A stretch of 64,000 nt of DNA from GCA-2697345 sp002697345 (lineage in GTDB: Bacteria; Pseudomonadota; Alphaproteobacteria; Rhodobacterales; Rhodobacteraceae), in contig CALSNB010000001.1 in NCBI GenBank assembly GCA_943787605.1, positions 558,001-622,000 of the forward strand, given 5' to 3'. Both the position numbers and the translations under genes were made by a program. The number at the start of each line of letters is the position of its first letter. Position 1 is the first letter of the stretch. Positions 36,099 through 45,011 of this stretch are shown in pieces. The notes beneath the pieces are model-generated. The model was given only the letters and a program-made list of their open reading frames with translations. It was not told where the DNA came from and did no database searches.

Positions 36099-36445
36099 TA
36101 ACTAGATTTCCATATTGAATAAGAGTTTGGAGATATTATGACTGGTATGTGGTACTTAGTTGAACTGGTAATACGAAACCTAACTACTATTTCATCAATT
36201 ACATTTTCATTATCTGTGTTTTTTAGGTCTTTATTCCAATACTCAGTTACTGAAAATATTATATCATAAAGATCACCTTTAATTATTTTTTTGGACGGGA
36301 TCTCAGCTGAAAAACGACCTCCCTCATCCATCATACCCTTAATAATAATCAAATTTGACTTGACGTGTTCAAGCCGTACAGGGATACCAGCCGCATGCTT
36401 GCCATTAGATCCGTCAAGAGTGTGTGAAGTTAAATATATGGTCAT
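36098..36445 (-). CDS. 5-hydroxyisourate hydrolase/transthyretin-like protein with altered C-terminal motif
   Basis: 115 residues, normal HIUase length. The catalytic His (H8 in YLTSHTLDG), Arg (R44) and His (H99 in KYHIPVIISP) positions are present. The C-terminal signature YRGS, which closes the active site in true HIUases, reads WKSS here (112-115). HIUase opens 5-hydroxyisourate in urate breakdown, but no uricase, OHCU decarboxylase or allantoinase gene is in the window. The altered motif and its place between a TPP enzyme and a DmdA-like demethylase suggest another cyclic substrate. It is coupled by 4-base and 1-base overlaps to its neighbours. Confidence 0.78.
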   Translation of the reverse strand: MTIYLTSHTLDGSNGKHAAGIPVRLEHVKSNLIIIKGMMDEGGRFSAEIPSKKIIKGDLYDIIFSVTEYWNKDLKNTDNENVIDEIVVRFRITSSTKYHIPVIISPNSYSIWKSS

Positions 36446-38160
36446 TCGATTGAAGCTTTATCACGCTTATCGGACGTTGCAGCTACGATTGGACTAATCA
36501 CACCACGGCATTTTACATTTACACAAGCAGTTTTCCCACTTTCCATAGCTCTTTTTAGGGCAGGTAAAATCTCTTCACGAGTAGTTACAAGTTCACCGTA
36601 ACCTCCTAGACCTTCAAACATTGAGTGAAACGGAATATCCCTAAAATCTGTCGCAAAGTGTTTGCCGTTGGCGAATAGTCTTTCTTGCTGCTGACTTATA
36701 CAATCTAAGCCACCGTTGTTATCAATAACAACGGTGATTGGTAGGTTTTCTTGAAAAGCCGCTTCGACAGACAACCCTCCAGATAAGAAAGCCCCATCAC
36801 CACTGATCAAAACAACATTTTTATTTGGATTCAGAGCTTTTGCTGAAATTGCAAATGAGACACCAACCCCAAGTAAGCTATAGTTTCCAGGATGCATTAT
36901 TCCACCGAGCTTTTTCCCACGCCAACCCGCCATATTAACTGCAATTTCAGACCAAAAATGCGTATTGCCTCCGTCAAAAATCAACCAGTCTTCATTACCT
37001 AATACTGATTGTACATCGAGAGATAACTGTAAGGGGTGAATCCTTGAGTTATTTAATGTCTCTGACGATATGTGCTCTTCCCAATCAGACACCCATGACT
37101 CTCTTCTTGTTTTTTGAAGAGAGAACCAACTTTCCCAGCTTAAATCAATACTTGATAGGCTCTCCAAAAAAGCACCAGGGTCAGACAGTAAAGAATAATC
37201 TGATGCTCTGTTATACTCCAACTCCTCGTGACTTCCATTAATACAAACTAATTTTTGTTGTTCAGGAAAGAAAGGTGGGTTTCCAAAATTCATTTGGTTA
37301 TCTAACCGGCCACCAATCATTAAAACAAGATCAGCTTCCTGAATCGCCTGCTTAGATGGGTGATACTGATGAAAATCAGCTAAACCCATGTAGGCCTCAC
37401 ATTCCTCACCTAAAAGCTTTTGGTGATAAGGGACATTAAAGACCGGAATACGAAGACGTAAAGCTACATCTTTAAGAATACTTTCACTTTTTGACCACCA
37501 GACACCGTGACCGCCAATAATTATGGGCTTCTCTGCAGATTTCAATAGAGAATGAACCTTAGCTAAGCTCTCTGGATTTGGCCATGCTCGCGGTTGATCA
37601 GATTCTTTTCTATTAAAGGGCCTTTCCTTTAAACCTACCATTTCGTCAAATGATGAAAACATAATATCTACAGGTAAACTGATATGGACTGGTCCTGGAT
37701 AACCAGTGGTAGCTGCAATCCATGCCCTATCAACAAACTCACTAATTCGGTCACCATCAGTAATTTGAACCGAATACTTAACTAATGGAGCAGCTATTGC
37801 GACATCGTCAATTTCTTTAAAACCTCCAGCACCTTGCCTCTTTAAAGTGGAAGACCCAGTTACAAAGATAACTGGACTCCTCTCACCACCAGCTTCAAGC
37901 ATGGCAGGTACGGCATTAGCAAATCCCTCAGGGCCCACGAGACACACAGTCGGCTTCCTTGTTATCCTTGTATGACCATCTGCAAGATGCCCGGCAATTT
38001 GCTCATGCGGAGTGTTGATAACAGGCATATGGCATTCCATAAAACCTTCAAGAGCCGGATTGCAAAACCCTCCTGCAAGGGTAAACACATGATCCACTCC
38101 TTTTTCCTTAAAGGCTCTTGCCAAAATGGCACCACCTCTAAATGTTGTACTATTTTTCAA
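36442..38160 (-). CDS. TPP-dependent lyase/synthase (acetolactate synthase family)
   Basis: 572 residues with all three TPP-enzyme domains: PYR domain with the catalytic Glu in TPHEQIAGHLADG, central domain (IIIGGHGVWW..ADLVLMIGGRLD), and PP domain with GDGAFLSGGLSVEAA..NN. The catalytic Glu argues against glyoxylate carboligase. It resembles the 2-hydroxyacyl-CoA lyase/benzaldehyde-lyase/acetolactate-synthase-like branch, with unknown substrate. First gene of the operon TPP-HIUase-DmdA-ACAD, with a TTTGACGTCAAA palindrome about 85 bases upstream. Confidence 0.85.
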   Translation of the reverse strand: MKNSTTFRGGAILARAFKEKGVDHVFTLAGGFCNPALEGFMECHMPVINTPHEQIAGHLADGHTRITRKPTVCLVGPEGFANAVPAMLEAGGERSPVIFVTGSSTLKRQGAGGFKEIDDVAIAAPLVKYSVQITDGDRISEFVDRAWIAATTGYPGPVHISLPVDIMFSSFDEMVGLKERPFNRKESDQPRAWPNPESLAKVHSLLKSAEKPIIIGGHGVWWSKSESILKDVALRLRIPVFNVPYHQKLLGEECEAYMGLADFHQYHPSKQAIQEADLVLMIGGRLDNQMNFGNPPFFPEQQKLVCINGSHEELEYNRASDYSLLSDPGAFLESLSSIDLSWESWFSLQKTRRESWVSDWEEHISSETLNNSRIHPLQLSLDVQSVLGNEDWLIFDGGNTHFWSEIAVNMAGWRGKKLGGIMHPGNYSLLGVGVSFAISAKALNPNKNVVLISGDGAFLSGGLSVEAAFQENLPITVVIDNNGGLDCISQQQERLFANGKHFATDFRDIPFHSMFEGLGGYGELVTTREEILPALKRAMESGKTACVNVKCRGVISPIVAATSDKRDKASIE

Positions 38161-38243
38161 TACTTTTACCCCACTGAGATAAACTTTAACTTGTAGTATT
38201 TATATTTTTTGGCAAAAAATTATTGTTTATGTTAGACCGTAAC

Positions 38244-38255
38244 TTTGACGTCAAA
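38244..38255. promoter_or_regulatory. Palindrome upstream of the TPP/HIUase/DmdA operon
   Basis: TTTGACGTCAAA is a perfect 12-base palindrome about 85 bases before the ATG of the TPP enzyme (start 38160). Its position suits an operator, but no regulator gene lies next to this operon and short AT-rich palindromes occur by chance. Confidence 0.3.
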
Positions 38256-38360
38256 AAAAAAATTTACAACTCTAAAATAACATAAATATGAGTAAACAAA
38301 ACATCATGTATAACTAGATAAAGTTTTTACTGATTTTATAAGGTTATTAAAGGTTGCTCG

Positions 38361-39527
38361 TTATAGGGCTATGCAACCGCTACTGATTTCACGGATACTA
38401 TTTAATCCAAGTTGAGCCATAACCGTACTAACTTCTTCTGATAGCGCGGTGACGTAACTGTCTAAGCCATTTTGACCACCAGCACCGAGAGCAAAAAGAA
38501 TTGGCCGCCCAATCATAACAAAATTGGCTCCCAGTGCTAAGGCCTTTATAACATCATCTCCCGTTCTTATCCCGCTATCGAATAAAAGAGGGTAATTTTT
38601 ACCTAATGCTTCACGGATAATTGGAAGCCTTGAAATGGCTGAAGGACAACTATCTAATTGACGACCTCCGTGGTTTGAAACCCATATTGCGTCACAGCCA
38701 ATTTCTTTTATCTTTATGGCATCTTCAGGATGAGTAACTCCCTTAATGATCAAGTCGTCTTTCCAAACATCTCGAAGTTTTTTCAAAAAGCTCCAATCAG
38801 CAGCAGACCTATCTGCGTCACGTTGAAATTTTTTTTCACCATTAATACGAAAATTTTCAGGAAAAGGTATTCCATTTAATAACATGGGTATTGACCAGAA
38901 TGGGTGGCAAGCAAAGTCAATAAATTGAGCAGGACCAATCTTAAATGGCATTGCGAAACCGTTCCGGATATCTCTGATACGTTTAGAGACTTGTGGGACA
39001 TCAACTGTTAATATCAGTTTTTTATATCCTGCAACCTTCGCTCTATCAACAAAAGGTAAGGTTTCCTCAAGAGAGGACGCGCTATATAATTGGAACCAAG
39101 CATGCTCACCCGCTTTGTTCCGCATGTCTTCTAAAGAACTTGACGCAGCAGTTGAAACGCCTATTGGAATATTTTTTTCAATTGAAATCTTAGCCATAAA
39201 GTTATCTGCATTTGGCACTGAGAGACCACTCATGCCCATTGGTGCAAATCCAAAAGGAAGACTAAATTTTTCATTTAAAATTGTTGTATTCAACTTTCGT
39301 TTCGATACGTTTTTTAATGCCCTAGGTTGAAGATTAATAGACTTGAAAGCTTCAATATTTCTATTCGGCGTTAGCTCTGACCCAGTAGAACCATCAATAA
39401 AATCAAATATTATTCGTGGAATTCTTCTCCGTGCACGATTTCTAGCGTCATCAGAGTTTAATATTTTCCTTGGGGTCGTTGGATTTGAGAGCAAAGAATA
39501 TAACTGATTAAACATTCGTAGTTCCAA
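38361..39527 (-). CDS. FMN-dependent alpha-hydroxyacid dehydrogenase (LldD family)
   Basis: 388 residues with the family order: RIIFDFIDGSTGSELT, FSLPFGFAPMGMSGL, AWFQLYSASS, LILTVDVPQVSKR, IIKGVTHPEDA, catalytic His in WVSNHGGRQLD, and LLFDSGIRTGDDVIKALALGANFVMIGRP. It oxidises L-2-hydroxyacids (lactate, glycolate, mandelate) to 2-oxoacids with FMN. The substrate is not readable. It is divergent from the agmatinase gene. Confidence 0.9.
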   Translation of the reverse strand: MELRMFNQLYSLLSNPTTPRKILNSDDARNRARRRIPRIIFDFIDGSTGSELTPNRNIEAFKSINLQPRALKNVSKRKLNTTILNEKFSLPFGFAPMGMSGLSVPNADNFMAKISIEKNIPIGVSTAASSSLEDMRNKAGEHAWFQLYSASSLEETLPFVDRAKVAGYKKLILTVDVPQVSKRIRDIRNGFAMPFKIGPAQFIDFACHPFWSIPMLLNGIPFPENFRINGEKKFQRDADRSAADWSFLKKLRDVWKDDLIIKGVTHPEDAIKIKEIGCDAIWVSNHGGRQLDSCPSAISRLPIIREALGKNYPLLFDSGIRTGDDVIKALALGANFVMIGRPILFALGAGGQNGLDSYVTALSEEVSTVMAQLGLNSIREISSGCIAL

Positions 39528-39657
39528 AATACATTAAATTAAATCGGTAAGTAACGTAAAGGTCGGTATATAAACATAATATTTGATATTTCCAACAAAA
39601 TAATGAATGTTAATAGTTATAACCTATATAAGAAAAATTTTAGAGATTTGTAAAAAA

Positions 39658-40614
39658 ATGAAAAATCATCAGTTAAAAAATCAACCCTTAGGAGGAAACG
39701 TACACCCTCGATTTTCTGGACCAGGAACCTTTATGAGGCTGCCATCAACAGACGTCTTGAAAGGCTTGGACGTCGCGTTCCTTGGAATTCCTATGGACAT
39801 TGGGACTAGTTGGAGGTCGGGCACTAGATTTGGTCCAAAACAAATTCGAGCCGAAAGTAATATGTTAAGACCTTACAATATGTGGACAAAAGCTGCTCCT
39901 TTTGATTATTTGAATTGTGCAGATATTGGGGATATTGCGATAAACACTTTCGACTTAAAGGATTCAGTCGTACGTATTGCGTCTTTTTATGAGGATTTGC
40001 TAAAGTACCCATTAGTTCCAATGGCAATGGGTGGTGACCATACTTTAACACTACCAATATTAAGATCAATTAAGAGAAAATATGGGCCAGTTGCGTTAAT
40101 TCATATAGATGCACACGCAGATATTAATGATGAAATGTTTGGTGAGAAAATTGCGCATGGAACGCCCTTTCGACGCGCATACGAAGAAGGATTAATTGAC
40201 CCCAACCTTGTATATCAAATTGGCGTACGTGGTACCGGATATTCAGCACGCGACTTTGATGAAGCCCGAGATTGGGGATTTAATGTAATTCAAGCAGAGG
40301 AAATTTGGCATAAATCTTTATCACCTCTAGGTGAAAGAATAAAAAATGATTTGAAACAATCACCAGTTTATATATCGTTTGATATTGACAGCCTTGATCC
40401 AGCATATGCGCCTGGAACCGGCACACCCGAAATTGGAGGTCTTACCACTCCTCAGGCTATTGAGTTGATAAGAAGTCTTTCTGGACTTAATATTGTTGGT
40501 TGTGATTTAGTAGAAGTGTCACCCCCCTATGACCCATCAGGAAACACAGCTCTTACAGCAGCGAATATTTTATATGAAATGTTATGTATTCTTCCAAATG
40601 TAGGAAGTAAGTAA
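39658..40614 (+). CDS. Agmatinase/ureohydrolase family protein
   Basis: About 318 residues of the binuclear-Mn arginase/agmatinase family: MGGDHTLTLPILR, HIDAHADIND and SFDIDSLDPAYAPGTGTPE supply the metal ligands. The family hydrolyses guanidino groups to urea (agmatine, guanidinobutyrate, guanidinopropionate, guanidine). ATG 39658 (MKNHQLKNQPLGG) matches usual N termini better than ATG 39607, which adds 17 residues. Probably the first gene of an agmatinase-esterase-racemase run. Confidence 0.9.
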   Translation: MKNHQLKNQPLGGNVHPRFSGPGTFMRLPSTDVLKGLDVAFLGIPMDIGTSWRSGTRFGPKQIRAESNMLRPYNMWTKAAPFDYLNCADIGDIAINTFDLKDSVVRIASFYEDLLKYPLVPMAMGGDHTLTLPILRSIKRKYGPVALIHIDAHADINDEMFGEKIAHGTPFRRAYEEGLIDPNLVYQIGVRGTGYSARDFDEARDWGFNVIQAEEIWHKSLSPLGERIKNDLKQSPVYISFDIDSLDPAYAPGTGTPEIGGLTTPQAIELIRSLSGLNIVGCDLVEVSPPYDPSGNTALTAANILYEMLCILPNVGSK

Positions 40615-40653
40615 CTGAACACTCAATGACTTAAAAATAATAAGAGATCAAAA

Positions 40654-41604
40654 ATGCAAAAAAATCCATTTAAAAAATCATCAATTTTAAAGAAGGATCT
40701 TGAGTTTCTTGAAGCTATCAAAAAAGACCAGCTCGAAAAACCTAGATTGCAAGATGTACCAATCCCACTTGCTAGAAAAGCAAGAGATACTGGTGAAGGA
40801 ACATTTCCTTCTTATCCAGCCAACCCTGAAGCAGTAGATCTTGATATAGGTTCAACAAATGGTGGCCCAGGTATTGTTAGATTAACTTATCCAAAATCAG
40901 ATCCAATTGGGATTTATATCCATATTCATGGAGGAGGCTTTACGTTTGGAAGACCTTGGCACCAAGATTGGCGAATGAAAAAGATCGCCGACAAAGTAGG
41001 TTGTATTACCGCCTCAATACAATATCGTCTAACCCCAGAAAATTCCTGGCCAGCATGCTTAGATGACTGTGAAGTGGCTGCTGATTGGATCATAGAATCT
41101 TGTAATACTAAGTTTGGAACAGATAAACTTATTATTGGAGGTGAAAGTGCAGGAGCTCATTTAAGTGCCGCTACACTGCTCAGGCTTAAGAAAAGAAATA
41201 AAATAGATCAATTTGTTGGGGCTTTATTAACATACGGCTGGTTTGATGCGAACTTAACTCCATCTGCTGCAAATTGGGGTGATGAGCCGTTAGTTCTATC
41301 TACACCATTATTGAATTTCTTTGTTGAGAACTTAAACTTAAAAAATCTTTCTAAAAATGATCCTTATTTGTCTCCACTTCATGCTGACTTACGTCACTTA
41401 CCAGAGGCATTATTTCAATGTGGTACGCTTGATCCTCTAGTAGATGATACAAGTTTTATGGCCGCTAGGTGGAAATCAGCAGGAAATGACGCAAACACTA
41501 TCTGGTATCCAGGTGGAGTACATGGTTTTGATATTTTCGATAGTGAGCTAGCAAACTGTGCTTTAAATGATGTTACAAATTTTTTAAAAAGAAAATTTTC
41601 ATAA
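40654..41604 (+). CDS. Alpha/beta hydrolase, HSL (esterase/lipase) family
   Basis: 316 residues with the HSL oxyanion motif HIHGGGFTFGR, nucleophile GESAGAHLSA, acid in GTLDPLVDD and base in GGVHGFDIF. It is a cytosolic carboxylesterase of the hormone-sensitive-lipase type, substrate unknown. It is 39 bases after the agmatinase-family gene and 34 before the racemase-family gene, so probably co-transcribed. Confidence 0.9.
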   Translation: MQKNPFKKSSILKKDLEFLEAIKKDQLEKPRLQDVPIPLARKARDTGEGTFPSYPANPEAVDLDIGSTNGGPGIVRLTYPKSDPIGIYIHIHGGGFTFGRPWHQDWRMKKIADKVGCITASIQYRLTPENSWPACLDDCEVAADWIIESCNTKFGTDKLIIGGESAGAHLSAATLLRLKKRNKIDQFVGALLTYGWFDANLTPSAANWGDEPLVLSTPLLNFFVENLNLKNLSKNDPYLSPLHADLRHLPEALFQCGTLDPLVDDTSFMAARWKSAGNDANTIWYPGGVHGFDIFDSELANCALNDVTNFLKRKFS

Positions 41605-41638
41605 AAACACAAAGTTTTAAAAAGGTTGTTATTTAAAC

Positions 41639-42673
41639 ATGAAAAATACAAATACAATCCATGTGGTCTCCTGTCATGCAGAAGGCGAAGTTGGCGATGT
41701 AATAGTTGGTGGTGTAACACCACCACCTGGAGACACAATTTGGGATCAAAGGACCTGGATTGATAACGACCAAACTCTTCGTAACTACGTCTTAAATGAG
41801 CCTCGTGGAGGGGTTTTCCGGCATGTTAACTTACTGGTACCCCCAAAAAATCCGAAAGCAGACATCGGCTGGATAATCATGGAACCTGAGCACACCCCTC
41901 CAATGTCTGGATCCAATAGTATTTGCGTAGCAACTGTACTTTTAGAGACTGGTATAATAGAAATGGTCGAACCAGTAACCACACTTACGCTTGAGGCCCC
42001 TGGTGGACTTGTAAGGGTTCGAGCAAATTGCAAAAATGGCAAAGCTGTATCAATTTCTGTTGAAAACTTAGATTCATTCGTAGATCAATTAAATGTTGAG
42101 TTAATTGTGCCAGAGTTAGGTTCAATATTTGTTGATACAGCTTATGGTGGGGATAGTTTTGTTATAGTTGATGCTGAAAAACTAGGTTACAAGTTAGTTA
42201 GCTCAGAGGCAAAAGAGCTTGCCGAACTAGGTGTGAAAATAACAAAATGTGCTAATGAACAAATTGGTTTCAATCACCCTGTAAATAAAAATTGGAACCA
42301 TATTTCTTTCTGTCTATTCGCAGGTAAAATAAAAAGAAAAGGAAATAAATTATTTGCAAAATCGGCTGTTGCTGTTGAACCCGGGAAAATAGACAGGTCG
42401 CCCACAGGCACGGCAGTGTCAGCCAGAATGGCTTTACTCTATAACAATGGAGTAATGAAAAAAAATGACACATTAGAATGCGAGTCCATTATTGGCTCTA
42501 GCTTCACTGGCAAAATTTTAAACGACTCTTTAATAGGTGGTATAGTAAGTATAACCCCAGAAATTACAGGACGAGCATGGATAACTGGGACGCACCAGTA
42601 CACATTAGACCCTACAGATCCATGGCCAACCGGTTACCGTATATCTGACACCTGGCCCAAGACAAAAAAATAG
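41639..42673 (+). CDS. Proline racemase family protein with Ser/Thr at both catalytic Cys positions
   Basis: 344 residues, two-half diaminopimelate-epimerase-like fold. In proline racemase and 4-hydroxyproline epimerase two Cys act as acid and base; 3-hydroxyproline dehydratase has Cys and Thr. Here the first site reads PPMSGSNSICV (S90) and the second RSPTGTAVSAR (T255), so neither Cys is in place. This suggests a dehydratase-type or changed reaction, not ordinary racemisation. It is next to agmatinase, near FAD/GcvT dehydrogenases and a Liv-type transporter, consistent with amino-acid catabolism. The stop lies inside the bidirectional terminator stem. Confidence 0.85.
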   Translation: MKNTNTIHVVSCHAEGEVGDVIVGGVTPPPGDTIWDQRTWIDNDQTLRNYVLNEPRGGVFRHVNLLVPPKNPKADIGWIIMEPEHTPPMSGSNSICVATVLLETGIIEMVEPVTTLTLEAPGGLVRVRANCKNGKAVSISVENLDSFVDQLNVELIVPELGSIFVDTAYGGDSFVIVDAEKLGYKLVSSEAKELAELGVKITKCANEQIGFNHPVNKNWNHISFCLFAGKIKRKGNKLFAKSAVAVEPGKIDRSPTGTAVSARMALLYNNGVMKKNDTLECESIIGSSFTGKILNDSLIGGIVSITPEITGRAWITGTHQYTLDPTDPWPTGYRISDTWPKTKK

Positions 42674-42710
42674 TGCCCGCAAGAGAACCCACGGACACTT
42701 ATCTTTTTTT
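42672..42710. terminator. Bidirectional intrinsic terminator
   Basis: AGTGCCCG (42672-42679) pairs with CGGACACT (42692-42699) through eight base pairs with one G-T. On the plus strand it is followed by a run of eight T, and on the minus strand by seven T, so it can end both the racemase transcript and the Liv-type operon transcript converging on it. Confidence 0.85.
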
Positions 42711-42719
42711 TACTAATCT

Positions 42720-43913
42720 TTACTTAAGGATTTTTCCAACCCAAACGCCGTTTTCAACAACACTTGCCGAGAAACTCCCTGCAACATCACCATTTGCATC
42801 GAAATCTTGAGGTCCAGATCCACCATTATAATGAATATCACCGCCTGCGGCTAATATCTTTTTAGCCTTTGACCATTCACCTGGAAGAATTATCTCACCA
42901 GGAGCGTTACCAATGGCTCTAAGGGCCCCAGCAATTTTACTTCTGTCAGCTGAACCAGCTTTTTCGATAGCAAGAGCCATCATAAATGCAGCATCATATG
43001 AGTTTGGTATAAATGGTCCCAATGGGTTTAGATCAGCAGTAACCGCAAGAGCTTTCCATGCAGCGTAACCGTCAGTAGTTTCATCTGAAGTAGATGTGGT
43101 AAAAGTCGCATTTCCAAGATTCTCTGCTCCCAATTGGTCAATAACTTCTTGAGCAAGCATACCATCTGCACCCAAGAATGTTGAAAACGCTCCAGTTTCC
43201 ATTGCATTTCTCATTAGTGTAATTCCACCTGAGCCATAATATGCGAACAAGGCGAGATTATCAGTATTGGCACCCAATGTTGCAACTTCAGATCTGTAGG
43301 AAGCTTTATTTGGTTCGTGCGCTTCATTTGCATGGATTTTACCACCTTTAGAAGCATAATGTGCCGCAAAAACTTCAGCTAATCCGGCGTTATAATCATC
43401 ATTAGCATAGGAAACTGATATATCCTTAATACCTTTTGCAAGTGCTAACTCAGCAAGAGCAACCCCTTGGTAAGCATCCGACGCCGCAGTTCTAAAAACT
43501 AAATCAGTCCCAGTTTCCATGTTTGAAATAGCTGGAGCTGACGCAGAAACAGATAGGGTCACAACGCCAGCAGGAATTGAAACAGATTCCGCTTGAGCTA
43601 TTGTCGCGCCTGAGCATACTGGCCCAACAATTCCTACAACACCACTAACATTTACTAATTTAGTTACCGCATCCACGCCGGCAACTGGATCACACATGGA
43701 GTCCGCACGTACGATAACGTACTTCTCCCCACTTGCAAACATACCACCTTGATCATTGATATGTTTTTCCGCAAGATCGACCGCTATCGCCATTGGAGCG
43801 ACTAGGTCTGGAATTGGTCCTGTCATCGCCATTGGATTTCCAACTTTGACATCAGCATTTGCCGCACCAACAACTGCCAAGGCAGCAATGCAGCTATATA
43901 TTGTTTTTTTCAT
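42720..43913 (-). CDS. Branched-chain-amino-acid-type ABC substrate-binding protein (LivK-like)
   Basis: 397 residues with a Sec signal peptide (MKKTIYSCIAALAVVGAANA) and a periplasmic type I fold: GPIPDLVAPMAIAVDLAEKHIND and GIVGPVCSGATIAQAE. LivK-like proteins also bind amides, betaines and aromatic acids, so the ligand is not certain. It is downstream of the permease and ATPase genes of the same transporter and is ended by the bidirectional terminator. Confidence 0.9.
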   Translation of the reverse strand: MKKTIYSCIAALAVVGAANADVKVGNPMAMTGPIPDLVAPMAIAVDLAEKHINDQGGMFASGEKYVIVRADSMCDPVAGVDAVTKLVNVSGVVGIVGPVCSGATIAQAESVSIPAGVVTLSVSASAPAISNMETGTDLVFRTAASDAYQGVALAELALAKGIKDISVSYANDDYNAGLAEVFAAHYASKGGKIHANEAHEPNKASYRSEVATLGANTDNLALFAYYGSGGITLMRNAMETGAFSTFLGADGMLAQEVIDQLGAENLGNATFTTSTSDETTDGYAAWKALAVTADLNPLGPFIPNSYDAAFMMALAIEKAGSADRSKIAGALRAIGNAPGEIILPGEWSKAKKILAAGGDIHYNGGSGPQDFDANGDVAGSFSASVVENGVWVGKILK

Positions 43914-43946
43914 AATATTACTCCTTCATAAAGCCCACAGTTATTA

Positions 43947-45011
43947 TTATGTTTTACCAGAAGCGGTGGGTCGCGATTCCGGTAATATTCCTAAAGGGTA
44001 CTTCTGTAGTATGTATTGTAGTAATAACCCGATTAGCAACATACGTAAATATCCAGCTCTTGTACTAAGAATACCAACATGTACATTTGTTATATCTGCA
44101 ATCAAATCTATACCGACATTGATCACTATTTCGCTTGCCGACCAAATAACCCAAATCAAAAACGCTCCAAGTATTGCACCACGGTTATTTCCTGAGCCAC
44201 CAGCAATTAACATCACCCAAACTAAGAAAGTCATCTTTGAGGGATCAAACGTATTTGTTGGCTCTATAAGCCGCAAGTGCATAGCTAATACTGCTCCAGC
44301 CAAACCCATAAGCACCGAACCTAGTATAAATGCTTCAACTCTTCGACCTTCAACATTTTTTCCCGCCGCATGAGCTGCTGGTTCATTTTCGCGTATTGCA
44401 GTCATCATGCGACCCCATGGCGACAATCGTAATCTCTCTAGAAGCCGATAAACAACGTAAACTGCAATAATAATAGAAAATGCAAAGCAAGGCTGCCACC
44501 ACCATCTTGGCAAAGATGAGAAAAACATTTGCCAAGTGTCCGGTGAAGCGAACCATGACATTGGCCAGTCAGCATAAAATCTCTCTTCAGTAAAATTCTC
44601 CCAAAGCCTAGGAATCTTATTAATCCCTCTAGGCCCGTTTGTTATCTCTGTGGTATTTTTTAAAATTAACTTAATAATTTCTGCTATTCCAATGGTAGCA
44701 ATTGCAAGATAATCAGCTCTAAGCCTTATACAAATAACACCTATTAAGGCTGCTATAAACCCTGACGCGAGCATTGCTGCTAAAATACCAACTGCTAACG
44801 GTAACTCCAAACCCCCATAATGTAGAGGACTTGTGGCTGTTGTGAGGAGAGCATAGGTATATGCTCCGATCGAAACAAACCCGGCTATACCAGCGTTAAA
44901 TAGACCTGCAAAACCCCATTGAACGTTAAGACCAAGAGCAATCAAAGAATAAATGCCGCCAACCGCCAACAAAGAACAAAAATAAAGAAAGTATCCAATT
45001 AATTGATCCAT
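43947..45011 (-). CDS. Liv-type ABC permease (LivM-like)
   Basis: 354 residues, multiple membrane segments, with the LivM signature YLAIATIGIAEIIKLILKN and the coupling region AIRENEPAAHAAGKNVEGRRVEAFILG, then VWVMLIAGGSGNNRGAILGAF. Second permease of the importer. It overlaps the LivH-like stop by one base. Confidence 0.92.
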   Translation of the reverse strand: MDQLIGYFLYFCSLLAVGGIYSLIALGLNVQWGFAGLFNAGIAGFVSIGAYTYALLTTATSPLHYGGLELPLAVGILAAMLASGFIAALIGVICIRLRADYLAIATIGIAEIIKLILKNTTEITNGPRGINKIPRLWENFTEERFYADWPMSWFASPDTWQMFFSSLPRWWWQPCFAFSIIIAVYVVYRLLERLRLSPWGRMMTAIRENEPAAHAAGKNVEGRRVEAFILGSVLMGLAGAVLAMHLRLIEPTNTFDPSKMTFLVWVMLIAGGSGNNRGAILGAFLIWVIWSASEIVINVGIDLIADITNVHVGILSTRAGYLRMLLIGLLLQYILQKYPLGILPESRPTASGKT

